Positions 52,769 through 59,185 of a stretch of 59,185 nucleotides of DNA are shown piece by piece. The first letter of the stretch is position 1, and each line of letters begins with the position of its first letter. Source of the stretch: Calothrix sp. CSU_2_0 (GTDB lineage Bacteria; Cyanobacteriota; Cyanobacteriia; Cyanobacteriales; Nostocaceae); NCBI GenBank assembly GCA_012034595.1, contig JAAUPE010000026.1:1-59185 (forward strand). The letters run 5' to 3'. The notes below the pieces were generated by a model. The model had not been told where the DNA came from. It worked only from the letters and a program-made list of their open reading frames with translations, and made no database searches. Both the position numbers and the translations under genes were made by a program.

Positions 52769-53941
52769 TTAAAATTTCAAAATTTCCCCATTCGATTCCA
52801 TTGGTGTTGGTTCAACTTCCCAAACTAAACCTTCTCCCTGAGTCAGTGCAACCTCAATAAACAAATTCTCTACTGCTGTTATGGCAACATCTTCATTATT
52901 TTCAAAAGCTTGTAAATCTTCCGTCAGCAAACGTAATTTAAACCCACCAGGAATTAATTGACTCGAAACCGCATTTCGCAACTCAATTCGCCAAATATAC
53001 GCTGTACTATTAACTTTAGGTGACACGCGCAATTCATACTTTCCACCATCAATTGTTAATTCCCGCACCAATGCTGTAACCTTTTCCCCTAACTCCGAAC
53101 TTCTTGCCCCGACAAAACTGGGTTGAAGTTCCATTTGTCCCCAGCCAAGATTTGCCGCTAAATCAGATACACCATGCTGCATCCAATCGAGTACGGAAAA
53201 CTGTGTGGGCATTCCTTGACGCTTTTGATATAGCTTTTGTCTGCGATCGCTACTTTCGAGCAATGCACCCCAAGTTGCAAATGGTATCGCCATTCGGGGG
53301 ATAAAAATTTCGGGATTACCGAGTCTTTGGAGAAGGTTTTCTGCTTGTGTTGGGGGTAATGCTGGTAATGGGTCAATTTCGGCACGGATGACTTCATCTG
53401 GACAAAGCTGACGGGCAATCCATAAGAGGTTGATGTCGGAAAATACCTCTTCTTGGCTGAGGGAATAAGCGCGATCGCTTGAGTCGTATTGTGCTTTTGC
53501 CTTAATTTGAGCATGGGTTGTATATCCCCAAATTCGCAACCAACCATCTTCGGGTTCAACTTGAACGGCAATGTAGTATTCTGCTGCCCAAGTGGGAATA
53601 TCTACCCATTCTTGGGGAATCCGCATTTCGCTTAAATCGATGGCTTCGCTGGGGATAATGACTATACGTCCTGCTTGGCAATTAATTGCTGTACCGTTGG
53701 TAATTTCCCAAAAACTTGCTAAGGATGCGTTGTTGGGAAATACATCAGCTTCGGGTGCATATTCTTCCCGCAACCAAGGCAATATAATATTCAAACTCAA
53801 ACGATTGAGGTAGGCATTCCAACGGTTATTTGCGGTGGAAAATCTCTCGGTTTGCTGCCAAGCTTTGGTAGTTTCATCGGGTGCGATTTCTAACAAAACT
53901 TGCGCTGTTTCGGTGAAGGTTGAGGATGTGTTAAAAGTCAT
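52769..53941 (-). CDS. DUF1822 family protein
   Basis: 390 aa from the ATG at 53941, which has an AGGAG ribosome binding site; the frame extends upstream into the sigma-factor gene. N-terminal AYLNRLSLNIILPWLREEY is the DUF1822 hallmark, followed by DVFPNNASLASFWEI and WVDIPTWAAEYYI. DUF1822 genes are commonly next to sigma-factor and CHAT/caspase-type genes in filamentous cyanobacteria. Five bases separate it from the sigma-factor stop codon, so coupled translation is likely. Biochemical role unknown. Confidence 0.9.
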   Translation of the reverse strand: MTFNTSSTFTETAQVLLEIAPDETTKAWQQTERFSTANNRWNAYLNRLSLNIILPWLREEYAPEADVFPNNASLASFWEITNGTAINCQAGRIVIIPSEAIDLSEMRIPQEWVDIPTWAAEYYIAVQVEPEDGWLRIWGYTTHAQIKAKAQYDSSDRAYSLSQEEVFSDINLLWIARQLCPDEVIRAEIDPLPALPPTQAENLLQRLGNPEIFIPRMAIPFATWGALLESSDRRQKLYQKRQGMPTQFSVLDWMQHGVSDLAANLGWGQMELQPSFVGARSSELGEKVTALVRELTIDGGKYELRVSPKVNSTAYIWRIELRNAVSSQLIPGGFKLRLLTEDLQAFENNEDVAITAVENLFIEVALTQGEGLVWEVEPTPMESNGEILKF

Positions 53942-53946
53942 GATTA

Positions 53947-55161
53947 CTACTCCTGCTGGTTGAGAGGACGGGTGTAAAAACTTTTTAACCACTCCTCCAT
54001 GACGGTGCTGATATAATTGAGTACCGTCGAGTTTAGGGAAATATGCAAGGTGTCTCGACTCCAGTTTGCCAGCTTGATGAGTAAGCTTTCCCGTGCTTTT
54101 GTCAAACGTCGGGAAATCGTATATTGTTTGATTTCGAGTTGCTGGGCTATTTGTTGTTGTGTTAATCCTTCGGCATAGTAAAGTTGAAAAATTTGCTTTG
54201 CTTCGGAGTCGAGTTGGTCGATTGCTATTCTTAAGATATTACCCATATTCTGTAATTGTGTTTGTCGAGCATTTTGCTCTTCCTCAGCAATAAATTCTGA
54301 GAGTAGGGATTCTTGTTTGAGTCCAGGTAGATTATCTGCCAAATTATCGAGCAATTCTGCCGAACCTTCATCACCTCTGGGGACATTTAATGAGGTAAAA
54401 CTGGGATATAAATAAGCACGGGCAGCTTTGGCAGCAGTAACCAACCATTTTTCCATTGTTTCCTTGCTCGATTCCCCACCAGGATTGGGTAAACTATGAA
54501 GTTGGGAATTGTACATTTTGGCGATCGCATCCCATGTTTCGCTGTCGGGTTTGGGAAGTTTGCGGGTTCCTGTGGGTTGTTGGGGTACGTATTTAGCTTG
54601 AAAGCATTTCCAAGCCAAAACATAACAGGCAATTTCTGTTTCCCGCAAACCCGCATTTTCCAATGACTCGACTAATCGTTTTTGTGTCAACTTCCGTAAT
54701 AGTCGCCAATTGGTACATATATCAATTTCTTTCTGCTGACGCAACATTTCTTTGAGTTCGCTGCTAAAAATAGCGCTAGCATAGCTACTCAAACTAAATC
54801 CAACTTCTGGTTTAAATCCTTTTAAAACTTTATCAACCCGTGCGATCGCCATTTGAAAGCAATCCGACAAGGTATATTGTGTCGTGGAAATACTAGTTAT
54901 GGTTTTCTGTGCTGCCCAATAACAGGATTCTTGCAAGAAAGCTGATAAATGCCCTTTTGCTAAACTTTCTGGTTGATGAGTCCACAGTTTGTACCAGTAA
55001 ATCACCCAATAATGGTGTGAAGGTTCAGCTTGGGTCAAACTACCTTGAGAGTTTCTAATATTTCGCCGCAGTCTTGCATCCGTAGCCCAACCATTCACCC
55101 TATCTGCCTCAAATTGCAGGAAGCTCGAAAATAATTCTATAATTTCTTGGCGCGATCGCAT
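53947..55161 (-). CDS. Sigma-70 family RNA polymerase sigma factor (group 3/ECF-like)
   Basis: 404 aa. A region-2-like helical part (KPEVGFSLSSYASAIFSSEL) and a C-terminal region 4 with HTH LTQQQIAQQLEIKQYTISRRL near residues 345-370. The N-terminus (WATDARLRRNI, YWVIYWYKLW) matches a cyanobacterial subfamily coded beside DUF1822 genes. It should direct RNA polymerase to a special promoter set, perhaps including the divergent caspase gene at 56032. Confidence 0.9.
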   Translation of the reverse strand: MRSRQEIIELFSSFLQFEADRVNGWATDARLRRNIRNSQGSLTQAEPSHHYWVIYWYKLWTHQPESLAKGHLSAFLQESCYWAAQKTITSISTTQYTLSDCFQMAIARVDKVLKGFKPEVGFSLSSYASAIFSSELKEMLRQQKEIDICTNWRLLRKLTQKRLVESLENAGLRETEIACYVLAWKCFQAKYVPQQPTGTRKLPKPDSETWDAIAKMYNSQLHSLPNPGGESSKETMEKWLVTAAKAARAYLYPSFTSLNVPRGDEGSAELLDNLADNLPGLKQESLLSEFIAEEEQNARQTQLQNMGNILRIAIDQLDSEAKQIFQLYYAEGLTQQQIAQQLEIKQYTISRRLTKARESLLIKLANWSRDTLHISLNSTVLNYISTVMEEWLKSFYTRPLNQQE

Positions 55162-56031
55162 AATTTAAGTTCCCGAAGAATGCATATTTGAGAAAATTAC
55201 ATCGTCATAGAATTCACGGGTCTAAAACCCTCAATCTACTGTAAAACTCTCTTTTTGACTTTAAATAAACTTCTTGGTTTCAGTTCCCCTAGTCACCCTA
55301 CGGGAAGACTGCACCTACAATTATGGAACAAATCTAAAATCGTAAATCTAAAATCCGATTAAAGTCCGCTTTCAACAGATTTACAACAAGGATGATATTT
55401 CATGAGAATAAAATTAATTCTCGCTTTGTTTTACAAAAGTTTACTATCTGAATATATACAACTTTAGGGGAGGAAGATAACGCGATTGTAAGAAAAAGTA
55501 AGTTTATTGTTTGGGAAACAGTGGTATTACTTGGAGTAAATATCCATCTGTAATAATATCCACTCAAAAACATCATCACTCGACTGCTGTCGGGTACTGG
55601 AAGTCGATTAAAATTTTCACACATAATTTTCGGCAATGCTCGCATAATTTCTGGAATAAACCCAGACTGTTTTATTGGGGGGGTTAATAAATGCGATCGC
55701 AATCCACTTTCAATTATCTGCTTTTTGTAGAGTATATACCTTTGGAAAGCAAACTCCATAACTTTTATACATTGACTGGAGTGAAACCAAGTTATATCGT
55801 CAAAATATCAACCTGAATCGAATGCAAAGAGGAAATTACGCAACTCTGTTAATTTCTTTCAACCCTAGTGTTACAGTTAATCGTTGCGGCATGTAGACAG
55901 CTGCTTGCAGAGTGGCAATCAAAGATTATTTACATACCCTGGGTTAGTGATTGACCTAAGTCTAATACGAAATAACTATAGATTAATTACTGGCTAATTA
56001 TTAAAATTATTTATAGGATTGGGTAATAAAT
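55162..56031. promoter_or_regulatory. Divergent region between sigma factor and caspase-like genes
   Basis: About 870 bases, A/T-rich. The minus-strand frame at 55400-55759 has no homologous look, so I do not call it. Should hold promoters for both sides. Confidence 0.4.
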
Positions 56032-58243
56032 ATGTCTCCTCTTGGTGTTGGTAACAGCCACTCAACAAACACACTTCAAACTGGGGAAGCCAAACTTTGG
56101 GTTTTGCTGGTGGGGATAAACCAATATGAAGATGGGGGATTACCTTCATTACGCTATCCAGCAGTTGATTGTCAGGGTTTAGGAGAAGCACTCTTCAAAG
56201 CGACCCAAGGATTTCCCCAAAAAGAAGTAATCGTTCATCACGACTTTGCCGAAGTTAAACCCACAGCAAAAACAGTACGGCAAAGTTTACAAAGATGGTC
56301 TCGCAAACGCGATCGCAGGACACGATTCTGTTATATTTTTCTGGACATGGGATTTTGGAACCAAGTTCGCAGCAAGCAGTGCTGTGTATGACAGATACCC
56401 AAAAAATAACCTGATGGGTACAGGTATTCCCATGCAAGAACTATTACAAATGCTTGCGAATAGTTCGGCACACCAACAATTAGTTTGTCTAGATACCTGT
56501 CATAGTGGTGATATGGTGCTTGTGGGTGGAAATAATGCTGTATCTCGCGATGCTGAAAATTCCAGCTTCAACACCACATCGCAAATGCTGCAAGTTTTAC
56601 GACAACGTGCAGCGCAAAGCAAGGGATTCTGTGCTTTATTATCCTGTGACCAAGGACAAAAATCTTGGGAATTTCCAGAATTAGGACATGGGGTGTTTAC
56701 TTATTACCTGATGCGGGGACTTTTGGGGGAAGCAGCAGATTCGCAAGGGGTAATTGAAGCAGACGGATTATATAAATTTGTTTATCGTCAAACCTTACAA
56801 TACATAGATAAACTCAACCAACAGCTACGATTGATTAATCAGCAAAAGCGCAGTCGAGGTGATGGAAAAATTCAGTTAGAATATCCCCTGCAAACACCAA
56901 AGCGTATTGTTGAAGGAGTTGGGGAATTAATTCTGGGATTTAAAGGAGATGGGGAAATATTTCGCCAACCACGTCACGGTTTAATTGTGGATGGTCTAGC
57001 ACAGCAAAGTCAGACAATCCGTGATTTGAGTCGAGTTTTCCGAGGTGCAGGTGGATTTGAGTTAGAGTATTTTTCTCACAACCAGCAAAATATATCGGGA
57101 ATTCGCAGTGCCATTCAAAGTAGCTTGCGAACAGTATCGAATCGAAAACAAACTCCCACCACACTACTTTATCTGCGGGGAGAAATCGAAGAAATCGAAG
57201 ATGGGGAAGCATGGTTAATTTTGGGTGATGGATTACGCTTGAGTCGTTCCTGCTTGCGACAAGAATTGCGTCGTGCCAATAATGCAAAGCAAATAATCAT
57301 CTTAGATTGTCCTGGTGCGACTACCTTAGAAACTTGGCTCGAAGATTTGAATATGGGAGTCGAACAACCCCAATGTATTATTGCATCAGCATCGACACCC
57401 GAACAACCAGATGCCTTTGCTGCTGCCATACTAGCAACACTAGCGATTTCCAATCCGCAGCAAGATTTACCCGTCGCTGCCTGGATAAATCAATTGCGAT
57501 CGCGTTTGGAACCAAAGAACATTCACACTCACGTTTTCCTATCTGGTACGCGAGTCGTCATCGATATTTTACCGGGTAATATTAGCTCTATTTTTGCTTC
57601 CGAATCACAACAAGAGGAAAAGGAATTATCGAAAATAGTATCTTCAAAATTAGAAGAGGAAAAGGAACTATCAAAAATAGCATCTCCAAAATTAGAATTA
57701 GAACTCGAACAATCACAACCAAAAACACCAACCCCAGCAAAACTTGCCAACCTCCAAGGATTAGATGAAACAGCAATTAAATCGCTGTTTACACCTGGTT
57801 CCCCCCAATATTCCCAACTCGAACATCTATTAATTAGTTTAATGGGACCAATTGCTCCAACTCTAATTAGAAAAACTATTACTAAAATCCAAAATCCCCG
57901 CAAGCAGTTGGAAGAACTAGCAATTTATCTATTACCAGCACAACAAATTCAATTTGAAGCCAAAATAACCGAGATTATCCAGACATTGGTACTTCAAACC
58001 CAAGCAAAAAATTCTCCCCCAGCAGCAATCCCCCAACCCAAACCATTAGAACCAAGCTTTATCAAAAAATGCGATCGCGAATTAATTAATCTAATTGGAC
58101 CAATTGGAAATTTTATTGTCAAGGAACTATATAAAAAGCATCCTTGTTTATCTCCATCTGAATTCGTCCAAAAGCTAGCTGCGGAGATACCTAACAAGCA
58201 CATCGCTGGGGAATTTCTGCAAAAATTTATCAAGGAGGATTAA
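56032..58243 (+). pseudogene. Caspase-like (peptidase C14) protein, broken by two one-base deficits
   Basis: Pieces in three frames make one protein. Frame 1 (56032 to about 56294) has KLWVLLVGINQYEDGGLP and the caspase strand. Frame 3 (about 56295-56400) carries the catalytic His in [19 protein letters not shown]. Frame 2 (from about 56405 to 58243) continues with [12 protein letters not shown] and the catalytic Cys in LVCLDTCHSGD, followed by a long C-terminal region with a Lys/Glu repeat (57600-57720) and helical end. The breaks are at a short A run near 56291 and six A at 56401-56406. As written the His and Cys are not in one polypeptide. Confidence 0.85.
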
Positions 58244-58377
58244 AACAATTCGCTTTTCCTCCCTCCACAATCAGCATCTCTAACTACCCAGATATAGTAA
58301 AAGCGGTTTGCAGCATCAAAAATATGCGATCGCAAAATTTTGATTATTTACATTACCCGTATAAAACAGCCCGTACC

Positions 58378-59115
58378 TCAACTAACAGGGGGATTTTGTG
58401 GTGTATCCTCCGTAGGTGCTTCTGCTGGAGGTGCTAATACAGCATCCGGAGCTATTTCTTCCACAGGAATATTTGGTCTATCTTCTAAATCAGCTTGTGC
58501 ATTTTCGACTAACTCGGCAGATGGAGGATTAGGGGGAACAGGTTCGGCTGGTGTAATTTCAATTACTGTAGTTTTACCACTGGTAACATCAACTTCAGCC
58601 GTGTTTATCTGACTTGCATCCACAGAATCAGTAGACTTAGTATCAGTTGGAACATCTGCGGTAAGTGCTTCAATAATTTGTGTTGGGGAAGCAGTCGCAG
58701 AAGTTGTATCTTGAGGCTTCTTTTTGCTAATTGTTTGTTGTGCCTTGTTTTTTGCCCCAGAAAACAAACCACCAAGACGCTGAGGTAAAGATATTTTATT
58801 AACTTGCTGTTCGACAGTTGCTTTGACTTCCTCCGCACTGGGTACAGAGGTTTGCAGGACGCTGGGGGTCACTTGACGGCGCAAAATGAAAGTTTGCCAG
58901 CCAAACCAATATAACAGCGTTACGCTGGCGATATGACCCAGCAAAAGACCCCCACTAATGCGACGTGCAAATATCCATATTACCAATGCATAAAATAAGC
59001 CGACACCACTCCAAATAAAATCATTTTTGCGGTGAACCTCAGGGAAAAAGAAAGCCGCCATGTAAATCGCGACACTGCCAATGAAGACAGCCAAAGCTAG
59101 GATATATGCCAGCAT
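58378..59115 (-). CDS. ycf66: Ycf66-family membrane protein
   Basis: 245 aa. Two or three N-terminal membrane helices (MLAYILALAVFIGSVAIYM; DFIWSGVGLFYALVIWIFA; LLLGHIASVTLLYWFGWQTF) and the RRISGG loop are the Ycf66 pattern. The remaining half is a low-complexity Pro/Ala/Thr/Glu-rich tail. Ycf66 is conserved in cyanobacteria and plastids; role unknown, probably thylakoid-related. Confidence 0.88.
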   Translation of the reverse strand: MLAYILALAVFIGSVAIYMAAFFFPEVHRKNDFIWSGVGLFYALVIWIFARRISGGLLLGHIASVTLLYWFGWQTFILRRQVTPSVLQTSVPSAEEVKATVEQQVNKISLPQRLGGLFSGAKNKAQQTISKKKPQDTTSATASPTQIIEALTADVPTDTKSTDSVDASQINTAEVDVTSGKTTVIEITPAEPVPPNPPSAELVENAQADLEDRPNIPVEEIAPDAVLAPPAEAPTEDTPQNPPVS

Positions 59116-59185
59116 TTTTGTTACTCCTCTTTAATATTAGGGATTGGGGAATTGGGGGATTGGGGATGGACTGGACTTGGGATCC
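59116..59185. other. Window end, G-rich repeat
   Basis: Contains GGGGATTGGGGA heptad-like repeats. No gene starts here that I can see. Confidence 0.4.

Noticed and set aside
55400-55759. 119-codon minus-strand ORF
   Set aside because: Composition unlike a protein, no ribosome binding site, and it lies in the divergent regulatory gap.

Overview
The window is chromosomal DNA of a cyanobacterium, most likely a filamentous Nostocales. It carries many HIP1 octamers (GCGATCGC), ndhN, a Ycf66-family gene, DUF3172 and DUF1822 genes, the aar-ado alkane pathway, heptanucleotide tandem repeats, and families of short dispersed palindromes. The genus assignment is inference from gene content.

Layout. 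0-12 kb is core and accessory chromosome: a lipoprotein, a papain-like fold protein, an M20 amidohydrolase, a PD-(D/E)XK-like protein, a lipoprotein built from the SecD periplasmic domain, bioD, a Ser/Thr kinase and prs. About 12.2-29.35 kb is a mobile-element-like block lying between prs and ndhN. Its minus-strand operon (20975 to 12533) encodes fibre-like and coiled-coil proteins. A divergent pair encodes a minimal tyrosine recombinase and an amidase, with a likely recombination site just upstream. An RHH-regulated minus-strand operon includes a replication-initiator-like protein. A plus-strand operon encodes a membrane-anchored FtsK/HerA-like ATPase and a zinc ribbon. The block ends with an IS110-like transposase that has a structured non-coding leader and stops 6 bases before ndhN. 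I found no capsid, portal or terminase gene, so the element type is unclear. Inside it are a strong candidate for programmed -1 frameshifting (slippery heptamer, 7-nt spacer, 11-bp stem) and a candidate small RNA of about 75 nt with its own promoter and terminator.

29-36 kb holds ndhN, a DUF3172 protein, an AMIN-domain protein, remains of a CPA2 Na+/H+ antiporter, a lone NACHT-C-terminal-like domain, and long AT-rich gaps. 36-42 kb is the conserved hydrocarbon locus on the minus strand: ado, aar, accA and an SDR, with heptanucleotide repeats around aar. ado is broken by a one-base deficit in a G run although aar is intact. 42-59 kb holds an orphan sugar-type ABC permease, a Uma2 nuclease, a secreted TPR-CHAT protease next to a secreted trypsin-like protease, a TPR protein, an alpha/beta hydrolase, a sigma factor-DUF1822 operon divergent from a caspase-like gene that carries two frameshifts, and a Ycf66-family gene.

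Five separate reading-frame breaks (RHH gene, replication gene, ado, caspase twice) can each be repaired by adding one base to a homopolymer run. Systematic homopolymer under-calling is therefore a real alternative to decay or recoding, and every frameshift claim below should be read with that in mind.
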